Shown here: positions 24,801 through 35,262 of the stretch, in pieces
How positions within the stretch are numbered: the first letter of the stretch is position 1
Layout: every line of letters begins with the position of its first letter
NCBI GenBank assembly: GCA_948099385.1
Contig: CANUEZ040000129.1
Location: 2,170,001-2,234,000, forward strand
DNA length: 64,000 nt
Reading direction: 5' to 3'
Source of the DNA: Fasciola hepatica
Lineage: Eukaryota > Platyhelminthes > Trematoda > Plagiorchiida > Fasciolidae
Position numbers and translations under genes: made by a program
Notes under the pieces: generated by a model
Seen by the model: only the letters and a program-made list of their open reading frames with translations
What the model was told of the DNA's origin: nothing
The model's database searches: none

Positions 24801-27800
24801 TTCGAATCCCCGTCGTCGTCGGTTACTCTGGTGGTAGACAGTAATCAACTGTTCAGTTCAGTCCAGACAGCCATTATCATTCCCTGGAGGCCGTGGTTTT
24901 GGTTGCTATCTCCCAGTGGGACATGCGCAACACCTGCCCAAGCCTCCCCAGCCCAGTGAGCTTAACAGTTTCATCGAATGATTTGGTTTGTGTCTAATAC
25001 CCTATGCCTAACCTTGGCATTTCTGATACGGTGTTTCTCATAGACTCGAGCAATGCTGCGAATTCACCAGTGTTCAGATACCGACAAACTTCGTATATCA
25101 TCCACCCACAATGGAAATGTCTCCGAACCATACGGATGCACTGGCCCGACTGCTGCAGCGTGCACTCGACCCTTGACAGATAGAGGGATGTTACGTCGAC
25201 GCCATCGTCATCCGGCTTCTTACCACACGTGACCTTTTGGGACTCAGTGCGGTTCTCCATCAATCCATGTTTTAGGGTTAGGTTGCCGCTTATCCCTAAT
25301 AGTGCAGCGGGCCTTTGTGGCTATGTGGCATACAACTTTTATTGCACTCAATAGCAAACATGTAGAAAAATCGTAAAAGAAGGAAGGATTTGCAGTCAAC
25401 AACGAGAACTCAGTGGAGGTTTGGAGAGACTGCGCAATCAGTGGCATACAATATTCTGTTGCGTACATTTGTACGGTGGAACAGATTTTTCTACTACTAC
25501 TCATCAGCAGATTACAAGATGACGCTATATCCCAACATGATAATGCATCTGTCCACTGCTCATACACCACAAAATGTTGACTGTTATTCAGTGGGATCAA
25601 AGTCATGCAGTAGCCAACCTTCAGCACGGATCTCGGTCCGATTGAGATGCTATGGGACATACTTGATTTCCAGGTGTACAAGGATTTCATGGCTTACCGG
25701 TCGAAGAGTGAACTAATAACCATCCTGTTGTGTCCAAGACTCAGTAAACAAGACAAAAGTACGTGTGAACGGTAGGACTTATATTCACGCTCAACGTTCG
25801 GCAGGCGCAAGCGTAAGGATGTGCCAATTGGACGAAAGCGGTTAATCGATATTAGTCACAAACGGAGCTAAATGCGTGTGATTGGTAGAGACGACAAAAC
25901 AGGGAGTGATACAGACAGGCATCGCATATGCACGTGCATGGAGAATGTGGTTGGAATGGGATACGAGTGAAAGTCAATGGCGCATGAATTAGCGTCACAA
26001 CACACCCTAAAGCCGTAATGTGTGAGTATTGACAACCACAGATCCTGTATTACGTATGCTATGTGTCGAGGTCCTGGAGCAGAATTATGGTTTCACACGA
26101 ATTTATGTGGTAACTGATACAGTCGAGCTGAGAATCCTATACCTTTGTCACCGTTTATCACGATTGCTGATTAAATTATCACAGTACCTGGTTTCGTTAT
26201 GGAATTTTGAACGCCGTATCTATGACAGTATGTGCTGACTACTAGTCGATAGTCAGCCATGTCCAGTCAGCGATCAGCATGTCAGCGCCTATTCAGGATC
26301 CAGGTCAGTGCTTGAGCCGGCGGATGCGCAAGTGTCAACGAAGGGTCGATAGGGCGCGAGTGGATCCCCGTCACCAACCAACCAATCAGAAGACAGCCAA
26401 CTTAATGCAAGAATGAACGAGTTAGTTCGTGTTGCAAAGATTGGTGACAGCTTGTTCGGCCTGTCCTGCACTAATAAACTGAGATGATTCGAGGGCAGGA
26501 AAGTTTTCTCACTGGATTTGGTGGGACAGTTTAAAACAGTATCGTATCGTTTCTCCGACCATTCTGAACAGAAATGGCTTTGTCTGAGAATACAGAAGGG
26601 GAAACAGGGAAAAATGAGGGTGGTCCCATGCCTTTGTCGAGCACTGCAGCTGTAAGCACACAAGAATGTGCAAAACTGTGCTTGCATCTAGTTGTCTGAT
26701 TTCTCCACTGGTTGCACGCCCACTAAGCAGCCTTTTCCGAAAGCGACAGCAACCAATCGATCATTATTTTCTGTTACTGTGCTTTACAGGTTTTTGTTTC
26801 ACATGATGCACTTCCAACTGGATGGTACCTTAACCTCCAGTAGTCTTGACAGAGGATATTATTACCAACAAGACTGTCGAATGTAAGTACGGCAGCGCGA
26901 CCAATAAACAGTTGAGTACTCGTGCTTCTCAACACATCCCAAAAATGTATCGAAAATCATTGTCAAATAGGCCTGGGATGTCTTTGAAAACATATCAGAT
27001 GTTGACTCTGCTATTGACTCAAGATCGCCGTCAAATTTTTTATTGTGCCCAACTGAGTCTGTGGTGAAGACTGCGTCTACTGGCAATAGTAACAACCTGT
27101 TTGATTAAAAGTACCGGCTCACGGAAGCCCAGTGTAAGTGAGTTAATCAATATTCACTTATACACTCTCAAGGACGTCGTCTGAACCGCTGGGCACAGCA
27201 TTTTAAGGAACAATTCAGTTGACTCACTTCAACGGTGGATCTGTAGTGATCTTGATCGTGCTGAGAAAATGACCGTTTTCTGGACACAATTTTGGATTTA
27301 TTTTCTCTACGATCTTTCCTGACGCTTGGTTTCCATCTCATCGTTTTATTCGGTTGCGTACGTTTAACTGAATTGACTTTTCCGAGGCTTCCGTCGACCT
27401 CGTTTTTGAATCTATTTTACGTTCTGTTTGCTGCCGACTATACACGTACTAGGTTCGCCATAGCGTTCGTTTGCATTTCGTGTATTTCTCGTATCGATAG
27501 TGTTTCGGTACCACGACATTTGGAAGACAATTTCGCATCTGACCACTGACTCGAGTCTTCCCTATTAGTTCGAAAGACGGGATTTCGTTGGTAATTCTCT
27601 GTGAGACCGAATAGATGACACGTTCATAAGCCGCACTCGAACGTCTTCTATAGATGTTCCAAATATGCCTTCAAGGGAAACGAAACAAGCGGATATCACC
27701 CCTCCATCGGAAATGGAGATTACGCGGGAGATAGAGTACTCGAAAAGATACAAAGCCACTGGACCGGATGGGTTGTCTTCATCTTCTTTCAAGGATATAG

Positions 27801-30800
27801 GCGAAGCTTCGGTTTCCGAGTCAACAAAACTTCTCCGGTTAATCTGGGATAGTGAACGGATTCCTAGGGAATGGTGTGAACCCATGATTGTACCGATTCA
27901 CAATAAAGGTGACTAATCCTCTTGTGAAAAACAGAGAAACTAGGTTGGTAAGTATTGCGTCCAAATTGCTCTCCGAACTTATCCTCAACAGATTGTCCAG
28001 CACTCGTGAGATATGTACACGTGAGAATCAAGCCGGTTTCAGACCCAGTCAAGGTTTTATCAATCACATTTTTATCCTTCCACGAATTTTAGAGCACAGA
28101 TACACCTTCCGTGGGCCAACTACCTCTGTCTTCCTTGAGCTGTAAGCGGCATTCAAGTCAGTCGACCGCACAGTTCTCTGGCACTGCCTCTCATTGAAGG
28201 GTGTGTCAGAGAAATTTGTCTCTTTTCCAATTGTTGTATGCAAACAGTGAAAGCCGAGTTCGTGCTTATGGCGATCTTTCACCCGAGTTCACCACGGAAA
28301 GTGGTGTTCGTCAGGGTTGCCCTCTTTGACCTTTCCTTTACAATTTTGTACTTGAAATGGTTCTCGAGGTAGCCTTATCCCCGTGTGAGAATAGCGGCAT
28401 CGATCTTTGCTCAAGCAGTAAATTGTCTGACTTGGAATACGCAGACGATATTGTTGTTGTGAGTGAAGATCCAGGTAAGTTGCATGCTTTCTCAGATAGC
28501 CTAGACAACAGTGTAGCAATGTTTGGGATGCGTTTTGCACCTTCAAAGTGTAAAATTCTGTTGCAGAACTGGGTTGGCTCAACACTAAACCTCTTCTTGG
28601 CAGGATAATTACATCTCACCAAGGGATCAGATATCGGTTGTAGTAGGTGGGTTTGGCTTTCGCCAACCTCAGTTATCTGTGGCGCAGGCGTGATGACTGA
28701 TTATCTATCAAAGCTCGAGTGTACAATGCGGCGGTCAGGACGGCTCTTCTGTACGGTTCATAAACATGGCCCTTAAGGGTAGAAGATAGGCAAAGACTGG
28801 TGTTCGAGCACCAGTGTCTCCGTAGCATTGTCCATGTATGGTGGTAACACCGTATCACCAATGCTGAAGTTAGGTGTAGGGTGCTGGGAACGAGAGGTCA
28901 GTCTGTGGATCAAGTGCTGAATCTGAACAGGTTAAGGTGGTTGGGACGTGTTACGCATGGCCACCGATAGAATTCTTCAGCTTACACTGTTCTGCGAAAG
29001 ACGTCGGGTTGGAGTGTAGGTCCATTTGGTCAGTCCCGGACGTGTCAAAGGTACGGAAACCTTGACCAGTGGATTTTGCCAAGTAGGACGTTTTAGATTT
29101 CCGGGTACGAGGCCAGTAGCACAAATACAGAAAAATACGCTCATAATTCTTGCACGTGCGAGTTTATGCATTTTTACGTCCGAAGTGTCACTTAGCTGCC
29201 ACTCAAAGACGGAGCCTAACTACAGTCTATCATTCGTATGCCCCGAAATTTCTGATCACCACGTGGCAACGGCGAAGGCGGATGGAAATTCGGATACATT
29301 TGCTCCATTGTAAAAGCACTACAGTTCTTGTTTCCCACTGTCATCCTCGGAGTCAGTCTGTGACTGCAGTGTGATTTCACCTGCTTTGTTCACTTTGCCC
29401 ACATGGAACGCGTAAAGCCGACTGAGAGGCATACCTCTGTCTATTGGTCTTGGTAATGATCGCCTCTCAATTGCCCGGTTCGGTAGCATGCTAGTTACTG
29501 AGCCTCTTAGCTCTGGTCACGACAAGGTCGATTCCGCGTGCGTAATTGTGGACGCACATTATGGTGCGATGCGTAGACGACGGGCGCACGGTGTGACCAC
29601 CTACACGAAATGTATGATGTTGATTGATAAGCCGGTCTTCAGACCAATCAGGAGGAAATCTCAGGCGGCCAATCGGGTGGCAATTCCGAATAATTTTGAT
29701 CCAATTCCGAAACAGTGGGAAAAGTCTTGTAGATGTCGCGACCAGTGGCGTAGTTGAATTCAACCTGGGTGTTTTTCTTCGTGATTCCGCTTATTTTGCT
29801 TTCTCCTTTTACATTTTGTGCATTTTCTTTTTTTGCCCTCACCTGGACGATGCTGAACGGTAGAAATCAACACCGGAGCACAAATATGGTGGCTTACTGT
29901 TGAGTGAACGGAACTGAACTGGTTATGTTAATACGGAAGATTTAGTTTCCTCTATTCGGATCTCGAGTCGTTATTCGAAAATCGTATAGCTTAGATGTGT
30001 TGTCGAACTTTGCACGTCAGTACAACTATAACAATACCGTACGAACCTCAAAGAAATGATCTGATTGAAGGGGTTGATTGCACTTTAAAGAATATTTTAG
30101 AACTTTTGATGGATCGTCATTACTCCGACGAATGGACAGGTGTCTTCCTACGACGCCCATAGCCCTTACACTCCACAGAGTCATGGGGATTTTCCCTGCT
30201 TTTCTCCTTTTCCTGTATGAGATTAGTCTTTCGTTGGAGATCCAACTGTCACTGGCACTAGCAGAGATGAACGCGGTGGACAAGTTTGCTCGGCTACGTT
30301 CAAATTAGCGCGTGTAGCAAACCACTCAGGAACATCAGAAGTCAGATTAAGGTTGAGCAGCCCTGGGAACACGGTGCGCCCGGTTAGTTATTGTTCCCTG
30401 GTATGAAACACAACCGGCACCTCGAGTGCTACACAAATTTCACCAGCCCTGACAGAGTCCATACATTGTGACCTACCAACTTTCTCCGCTGTCTCGTATT
30501 AGACAGGCTGAACAAAGGTATCCATGTACGAGGAACATGCATTATGAATCAACGAATGGCAAGCGCGATCATCAGTACAATATTATCTCTCAAACACACT
30601 TATCAGTCGTGCACGAAGCAAGCCGTACGCGATTGGTGGAGTAAGGCAGTGCAGAATATGGCAAAGACCGGTGTCGGACCGGCAGATATATGGTGAACGG
30701 GACAGGAATGATTCACGAACGGATGTCCACGGAGCATGGATAAGCTTCACGGCATCATGTGACTGATTGAGTTAAACGGTAGACCTCCAGACCCACATAC

Positions 30801-31456
30801 CGATTTATATCTGATAAAGCCCTACCGAGCTACGGTCTTCCCTGAATCCTCCGAATTATCGTCGCCAGACGTTGTTCCTGCGAAGGCCATCTGTGTCACA
30901 GTACCGCGAAAGAGGTGGGGGGGCGTCACTGTAATAAATTCAATGGGGTGCGCTGACTTCGGTGCCCTCTCCGTAGGAGGGGATGAATGTAAATGCACTG
31001 AAACACGCCAGACCGCACAGTTTTTCCATTGGTTGTTGCTCACTTCCCCCAACCAATGTCTGTTGATCATATTACCAATTTGTCAACATAACCATTAACT
31101 GCTATGATGTTCTGATTGCTGAGCTTGGCGTTTGGATCGCAAACGTTTCATCACCTGTCGAGGTGACGTCGTCAGAACACCATGGCAACCAAAAGCCTGA
31201 GCTACACCCAACACAAATATTTAAAGCCATTGTGACCGTTAACTGTTAATATAGCTGTACCCACCACAGTTAGTCGCATTTAGAATGATTTTTCGTCTAT
31301 AGTACCAACGTTCCTGTTCATTTTGCGTATGTGCTTTTAAAGTTATAACAATCTAAAATTTAGATTTTATTGAAGCACCGAGTCTACGCTGTCAGTATTT
31401 TAACTCATACTGACCTGGACGGAGGTTCACATGAGTTTCTGAAGAAATGCATGATG

Positions 31457-31498
<42 letters not shown>

Positions 31499-32210
31499 TA
31501 CGAGTTAATATAATCACTCATCGTACGGCTACTTGGATACATAAATCACTCAGCCATTTATGGGTCTTTGTTAATAAGTCTCAAGTCAGAGACAACGGAT
31601 GCACAATCTGTTAGACATGGATGGAATGTCGTCAGTATTATCATATTTATTCTGTATCTAAACAGAATTAGATGTAGAAAAAACTTACTTTAATAAGCTG
31701 GCCTTCCACGTCATCCTGTTGCAGATCTTCTCCGTAATGTCTTCTTCTAGCATTCAAGCCGTCCGTACACCCATGCACAGTCTCGTCCAAGGCGGCCAAA
31801 GCGTTCTCTAACTCTCGCTTCCGGAGAACAAGCTTATCTGTAACAGACAAAACATCGGCAATTTCACGTTCCAGTTCGGTTTTCCAAAAATTTGTATCTT
31901 TCAGTCGTTCTTTCAAACGTTGAGTCAGACTATCCATATTTTTGTTAGATAGTGCACTGGTTTCAGCTATCAAATCATTCGAGTCCCCACGAATACGTTG
32001 TGAAATGTTCACATTCTGATTGCTCTGCTCGTAGCGTTCATCGCGTAGTTCGGCTGCCTCCTTCGGGGAAAATTTGTTGGCTCGATAGCCAACAGTTGAT
32101 AACCCAACTGGTATTCCGGCATTTGCTTTGTACACCGATTCAGGCACACAGGGATAGTCTTCTGGGGGGATTTTTAGATCGGTAAGTGTTTTCGTATCGG
32201 AGCAGTACAT
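15151..32210 (-). CDS. Tektin-4-like axonemal protein, five exons, 445 residues (whole gene span)
   Basis: Joining the exons 32210-31689, 23412-23342, 20261-19889, 19233-19079 and 15367-15151 gives 1,338 nt (445 residues plus stop), the usual tektin length. Every junction is GT...AG and phases agree (0, 2, 0, 2). Tektins are coiled-coil filament proteins built into the inner wall of doublet microtubules in cilia and flagella. In trematodes they would act in sperm, flame cells and ciliated larvae. Order along the protein: N-terminal segment, helices with FWKTELEREI, the segment NRDIKQDLEMIWSDK characteristic of tektin-4, VESWAQHTHDAILRAEHER, the signature region RPGVEMARD, and C-terminal NSIQIDHDHLTRHR. 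The signature departs from the usual RPNVELCRD, including loss of its Cys. The start ATG at 32,210 is preceded in frame by a TGA at 32,303. Introns of 8.3, 3.1, 0.7 and 3.7 kb are full of transposon remnants. Confidence 0.93.
17535..18020 (-). pseudogene. Tc1/mariner-type transposase C-terminal fragment with possible terminal-repeat end
   Basis: On the minus strand one frame shows a DDE-type block: DNASVHCSYTTK (second catalytic Asp), then GIKVMQ, a stop, PTFSTDLGPIEMLWGILDF and QVYKDFMAFRSKIELV. DLxPIExxW is the Tc1 third-acid region. The in-frame TAG and other frame breaks make it non-functional. A phrase CAAAAGTATAGGAC near 17,540 also occurs near 23,757 and resembles the end of a Tc1 terminal repeat. 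It lies in tektin intron 4. The copy at 25.4 kb is nearly identical. Confidence 0.75.
19079..19233 (-). CDS. Tektin-4-like exon 4 (signature exon)
   Basis: After TTGTTTTCAG the frame reads TVDEISEAEKTIEKLRFAIS then DKNNYIKLVQTRMHLHNQ and RPGVEMARDPPQ. It ends with GC before the donor GTGAGT (phase 2). The nine-residue tektin signature is usually RPNVELCRD; here Asn, Leu and Cys are replaced by Gly, Met and Ala, although the surrounding coiled coil is well kept. If the donor is not used the frame meets a TGA immediately, which supports splicing here. Confidence 0.92.
19255..19630. repeat. Dispersed repeat A, copy 1 (intron 3 of tektin)
   Basis: About 370 bp that recurs in inverted orientation at about 50,740-51,100. 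Shared phrases include CCAACCAATCGAGAGCCAC versus its complement CTCGACTGGTTGGCCCG, and GATGGCCAGAATAGAGCTGA versus CAGCTCCGTTCTGGCCAG. No open frame or promoter boxes were recognised. The class of element is unknown. Confidence 0.7.
19889..20261 (-). CDS. Tektin-4-like exon 3 (central rod)
   Basis: The acceptor AG at 20,263-20,262 is followed by NRDIKQDLEMIWSDKLEAG, a tektin-4-like block. After it come VDKQFYAGEARRFPKAAMST, VESWAQHTHDAILRAEHER and a long charged helix ending KNKLKE at the donor GTGAGT. 373 nt, entering in phase 2 and leaving in phase 0. An apparent internal Met start at 20,236 is not the protein start; the reading frame continues upstream into the splice site. Confidence 0.92.
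21483..21602 (-). mobile_element. Single-copy relative of the satellite unit: tRNA-like SINE with hammerhead-like fold
   Basis: On the minus strand, a tRNA-like module (about 21,602-21,539, B box GCGGTTCCAGTCCC, CAC in the anticodon-type loop) is followed by a hammerhead-like fold (21,527-21,483). The fold consists of stem I GCAATG with CAGTGC (one mismatch), core CGGATGA, loop region, GAAAC, a short stem III and GTA. The same order and many of the same words occur in every 400-bp satellite monomer, so this looks like a solitary source-type copy. Its core keeps the catalytic G8 that the satellite has lost, but has G in place of U4. Divergence suggests an old insertion. Confidence 0.72.
21661..21706 (-). 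ncRNA. Type I hammerhead ribozyme, canonical core
   Basis: Minus strand: stem I strand GCATAC, CTGATGA, stem II GCGG/CCGC with loop CAACAA, GAAA, a palindromic ACCGGT as very short stem III, cleavage triplet GTC, then GTGTGC pairing back to GCATAC (6 bp, one wobble). Beyond an internal loop stem I continues with CCGG pairs. All invariant core residues are present. Predicted cleavage lies between 21,668 and 21,667. Hammerheads with such minimal stem III usually work best as dimers. The motif lies in tektin intron 2, in the sense of the pre-mRNA, so in principle it could cut the intron. Confidence 0.87.
21823..21867. repeat. (AT)n microsatellite
   Basis: Uninterrupted AT dinucleotides just beside the hammerhead element. 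Copies of this hammerhead family at 48.9 and 49.3 kb are also bordered by AT runs. Confidence 0.98.
22075..22285 (-). pseudogene. Penelope-like element, C-terminal GIY-YIG fragment
   Basis: The minus-strand frame reads SAIVVHLADTGPQVNDEAF, then INYKVPVNSSKAVRQIHLGS and SEAVAIRLLNPSLC. This has the shape of the end of trematode Penelope-like polyproteins: a SAIxxHLxxTGH block, an EAFxxIYKVP block and an AEAVAIRLxxPxLC block closing the GIY-YIG endonuclease domain. His is replaced by Pro in the first block, and the reverse transcriptase part is absent. It lies 370 bp upstream, same strand, of the canonical hammerhead. Confidence 0.7.
22365..22445. repeat. C-rich and G-rich tracts in inverted arrangement
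   Basis: A pyrimidine run (TCCCTCCCTCCCCCCCCC type) near 22,365-22,381 faces a run of G with one T near 22,427-22,444. The two could pair as a hairpin, or the G run could form a quadruplex. Homopolymer length may be unreliable in the assembly. Confidence 0.7.
23342..23412 (-). CDS. Tektin-4-like exon 2 (71-nt small exon)
   Basis: A small exon hidden in the 11-kb gap between two obvious exons. After the acceptor TCTTCACAG it reads ELDVLNKAAALFRKSIDQCE then NQI, and ends with AA before the donor GTTAGT. Length 71 nt accepts phase 0 and leaves phase 2, exactly what exons 1 and 3 require. The sequence matches the expected tektin segment between the DEVExxLIK and NRxxKxxLExxWSDK blocks. The junction codon with exon 3 becomes AAG (Lys). 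Start and end are therefore set by splice sites, phase and family alignment together. Confidence 0.9.
24740..24855 (+). mobile_element. tRNA-derived SINE (family B), degenerate copy
   Basis: GGTGGTCGGGTGTTTTAGG resembles an A box, AAGTTCGAATCCCC is a good B box, and a tail contains CGGTTACTC...ACAGTAATCAACTG. The same tail words follow the B box at 56.2 kb, and related copies occur at 41.3 and 52.5 kb. No terminator or poly-A tail is evident. Confidence 0.62.
25395..25715 (+). pseudogene. Tc1/mariner-type transposase C-terminal fragment, second copy
   Basis: Plus-strand frame with HDNASVHCSYTTKC, a stop, SGIKVMQ, a stop, PTFSTDLGPIEMLWDILDF, QVYKDFMAYRSKSELI. It shares the MQ-stop-PTF lesion with the copy at 17.7 kb (opposite strand) but differs at scattered bases, so both descend from an already broken element. 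It lies in tektin intron 1. Upstream, about 25,285-25,330 shares a phrase (GTTATCCCTAACAGTGCAACG type) with 57,355-57,390. Confidence 0.78.
27590..29110 (+). pseudogene. Non-LTR retrotransposon (RTE/CR1-like LINE) reverse transcriptase, copy 1
   Basis: Broken reading frames in order: YKATGPDGLSSSSFKDIG, IPREWCEPMIVPIHNKGD, a frameshift, then ENQAGFRPSQGFINHIFILP, FRGPTTSVFLEL, a stop, AAFKSVDRTVLWHCL, and the catalytic block LEYADDIVVVSEDPGKLHAF followed by MRFAPSKCKILLQNWVGS. Further weak blocks follow (QSVDQVLNLNRLRWLGRV type). YADD is intact but there are at least two frameshifts and several stops. No endonuclease domain is visible, so it is 5'-truncated. It lies in tektin intron 1 in antisense orientation. 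Clade assignment is by motif style only. Confidence 0.9.
29720..29870 (+). pseudogene. 3' end of LINE copy 1, separated by about 600 bp
   Basis: The phrase CGCGACCAGTGGCGTAGTTG, followed by a T-rich run ending CTGGACGATGC, matches the 3' end of the LINE copy on the minus strand at 59.1-59.2 kb. The intervening 29,110-29,720 does not match, and is either an insertion or badly decayed. Confidence 0.65.
31095..31205. repeat. Dispersed element C with hammerhead-like core, copy 1
   Basis: On the minus strand CTGACGA, an extra C, a six-pair stem (GTCACC with GGTGAT) around loop TCGACA, then GAAACG resembles the two core boxes and stem II of a hammerhead. Flanking words (GTAGCTCAGG...GGTTGCCAT and AAGCTCAGCAATCAGAACA) recur at 62.9 kb. 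No convincing stem I was found, so this is at best a derivative. Confidence 0.45.
31459..31497. repeat. (GT)n microsatellite
   Basis: About 19 uninterrupted GT units in tektin intron 1, 190 bp from the exon 1 donor. Confidence 0.98.
31689..32210 (-). CDS. Tektin-4-like exon 1 (start codon, residues 1-174)
   Basis: Opens with ATG and MYCSDTKTLTDLKIPPEDY. It carries the tektin N-terminal helices, including RIRGDSNDLIAETSAL, LKDTNFWKTELEREI and RRRHYGEDLQQDDVEGQLIK, which align in order with tektin-4 proteins. It ends at a phase-0 donor, AAA followed by GTAAGT. An in-frame TGA 90 bp upstream and no earlier ATG in between fix the start. Expression signals upstream were not identified. Confidence 0.92.
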
Positions 32211-32303
32211 GGTTATGTGTTGTGCTTGCTGTTTATTCAGCTGTGTCTGGCTAATCGCATAAACACTTGGTCGAGGTGGGCAGTTATTTGAAGTGATCGA
32301 TCA

Positions 32304-33120
32304 ATGATAACACGCCCTGAACCAATGAAAATTACGTTAGTCTAGACGAGGGGTGCAACAAAATATACTAGATAAAAAGTATGAACAGCTCGATTGAAAC
32401 CAACAATATGGTGCATATCTCATCTAAATGCTTCGTTCAATACTTTACTTTCGACAAAATTTCGGACATTCAGGCAGTATTCCGTAATTTAGTTAGATAG
32501 AGAAGAAACGTAGTGAAAAACTACAGATTGGAAAAATTTGAATACGCAATAAAACAGCATTTTACGGATCAGTCGGTAGATCTCTACGTATATGGATATT
32601 GCTAGTGCATTACTTGAAACAGGTTAAATCTGACAGGTATTTTGGTGGGATCTAATGTCAAGTTATTGTGCAAACTGAGACCTCAGGTGAAAATTACCGT
32701 TTGACGTCAAAAACTGAGGACTGTTGGTGGGTTTCTCGAAGAAAATTTAACTTATCAATAAACCTTTTGAAGGTTCGAAAAATGGACAAGGATGTTCAAA
32801 TTTCTCTTGACATGTGCAGAGCATCATGCTCTGCACGTGGCAGCAGGATAACCTTTGTCTCAGGAAGAATCTTATTTGGTATTTCAGGGTGCCAAAGACC
32901 GATGTTATTCAAGTCCACATACTGTAGAGCCGTGCACTGAATATCAGAATAAGAAGTGCTCTGTAACCGTTGAATCAAGTCGCCACTGCTAAATAGAATC
33001 CGTGAAATTATTTTATTGTATTTGTGTTTGGTCATAATTTTGCGAGGACAGTCGTCGGCGTTTCAAAGTATAGTTTACTAAGGGTGCACTACCGACGTAA
33101 TCGAAAGATGAATATCAAAC
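32304..33120. other. Upstream region of the tektin gene, no gene recognised
   Basis: Upstream of the first in-frame stop before the tektin ATG. A promoter must lie hereabouts for the minus-strand gene, but no reliable TATA or initiator could be assigned. Only short open frames occur. Confidence 0.4.
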
Positions 33121-33214
33121 TTGTACAAAAAAACAACAGGTAAATGGAGATCTGACGTAAAGAAGTGCCTTCCCGGACATGATACGAAACACAATCGCTG
33201 TATGTGGATACATA

Positions 33215-33345
33215 CACTGTCTTATTTCTGTTCGAAAAAGTCATGTGCTCCATTGATGTTAATTCACTATTCGCCAATGTGTTCCTGCGCAGAACTGTGG
33301 ACTTTATATGCCGATTCATCATACAGGAAAATATCGACCCCGCAT
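33215..33345 (+). pseudogene. Penelope-like element copy 1, reverse transcriptase motif A part
   Basis: The frame reads MCSIDVNSLFANVFLRRTVD then FICRFIIQENID. This matches the Penelope reverse transcriptase pattern with DVxSLFTNVP (motif A aspartate) followed by a T-V-D-F-I helix. After about 33,345 similarity stops for roughly 1 kb, so the element is interrupted or deleted before the YVDD block at 34.4 kb. Confidence 0.72.
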
Positions 33346-34374
33346 ACTACCAGAGATTCGGAAACCACTGCTTTTATCGTTCACGGAGAACGATCGATTC
33401 CAGTTTCAAGAGGCAGTGTAGTATTCATAATTCCCGAGCTGATAAGATGTATAGAAATCACTCCCACCCGGAACTACGCAAACTAAAACATCAGGAACAC
33501 CAAGGCTGCGGAATGGCACGTTAATTGTGTTACAGAAATGGTTTGTATAAATATGTTAAATCCGAGAAAATAACTGGTAGACCAGAAGTTGACCAAACAC
33601 ACATAGCTTTTGTCGTACCAGTCCTTGGCGATCCTGAGTGGTTAAGGTTCATCCGCGTGTGTGGCTACCAAGTTGTACCTAGCCGTATCACGTGTGACCG
33701 CGGCTGAATTGCCACAGGCAGCCTGGATGGAGTCGCAATACGCAGTTCGTTGGGTCATATTTTGGCTGATACTTTCGTGGGAATGATTGAGGTAGGACTG
33801 GATGCGGTTATTAAAAGGACGTGTGATGACTGTTATTGACAAAACCTTGTGTTATTTTATTACATCCTTGAATACTTCCACACAGCCATTGCGCAGAGTG
33901 CAATCTCGAATTATGTCCCAGTTCAACCGGTGTTCCGATTACTTCAATGCGCTTAGTTCGAGTCAGAGCCGTATTACTAGCATTCGAGTGGAAGCTGCGA
34001 TTACAACAGGACGGTTCTTCCAGTGAACAAACTGCATAAACATGTGACCGCTGAGGATGAATTGAAAACAAACTCAGTTTTCACCCTTGGAGAAAACCCG
34101 TCTGGACCACTGACCTTACCACATTTCATCTTCGTTAGTACCCCATATACTTAAAAATAGAGTCACCTGTGAACTCTTCGTTTAAGGTTAGCGTGGAGCC
34201 TAGAGCCATTATTCGACAATAGTTATCGGTCAAGTCCGCTAATTTGCTTCCCTGTTACCCAATTTTCGCGAACACTTTTCCAGATAACTCCATTATTTAC
34301 TTTGTGATATTTGCTCCGCTTTTGCCTAATTACGAGGTTTTGAGTAGTGTGTTCAGAAATTCGACCTCCCCAGG

Positions 34375-35262
34375 GTGTACACACGTTTTTTGTGCACATT
34401 GTACAGAAGATACGTGGACGATACACTCATTGTAGTGAATCATGTAGAAGATATCGGCGAGTTGCTAAAGGAATTCAACGCATCACACCCTAACTTGAAG
34501 TTCACATGTGAACTGGACAGCAGGGAGCGATGTTTTGGTAACTCAAAGAGGGGGGAGGTCTACTCAGAAATCCATTTTCCGAAAGAAGACTTGGCCCGGA
34601 CAGTAACTCCATTTCAACAGCTTCCCTCCAACAGAACATAAGAGAGCTCTGGTCCGAAACCCATGCTACAGGGCAAGACAGATCTTCGTGGAAGATACTC
34701 TACCAAACGAGAAGGGAATTATACATGCCACATTACGTTATTACAGGTATCTTGACTCATTCACTCTTTTTCACTGTCACACAGGAAACCAGGCGCGATC
34801 ACCTGTCGCTTGGGTGCCCAAAAGAGATCTACACATCTCTCCCGTACAAGGCCGAATCGATAGCAAGGCTTATCACGCAATGCATCAAAATGTACTAAAT
34901 AGAACATGCTATGCCACTGCCGTACGCTTTCGCTCATTCACACTGCGTCTCCCCACGCCCCCATTCAAAGATCGTCATTCAGTCGAATCTACCTCACACT
35001 GCATCTACGCCTTCTCTTGCAGCTGCAAGGAAGCATACGTTGGTAAGACCGATCACTGCGAACTAGAATGGCCGAGCGCATTGCAAAGTATATACGTGAC
35101 GCGATGGCCCAACCTAACCTAAAATAATCGACTGCATCAAGTTGGCCGACCTCAGCCATCGCTCGCCACTTGCTTGAAAGTGGTCATGTGGCAGATCCGG
35201 AGAACGCGCACTCGGTCGTGTTAAATCAGCGCGACAAACGCCGACTGAGGATAATAAACCGT
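34375..35262 (+). pseudogene. Penelope-like element copy 1, YVDD block, thumb and GIY-YIG domain
   Basis: Blocks in order: YRRYVDDTLIVVNHVEDIGE and ASHPNLKFTCELD (RT catalytic region); a frame-shifted stretch; RTCYATAVRFRSFTLRLPTP; HCIYAFSCSCKEAYVGKTD, which is the GIY-YIG core (IY...YVG); and, in another frame near 35,150, SAIARHLLESGHVADPENA with NQRDKRRLRI. Penelope-like elements are defined by this RT plus GIY-YIG pairing. Frame changes and stops show it is inactive. No terminal repeats were recognised on either side. Confidence 0.85.

Noticed and set aside
25244..25690. 148-codon minus-strand open frame
   Set aside because: Antisense shadow of the second Tc1-like fragment.
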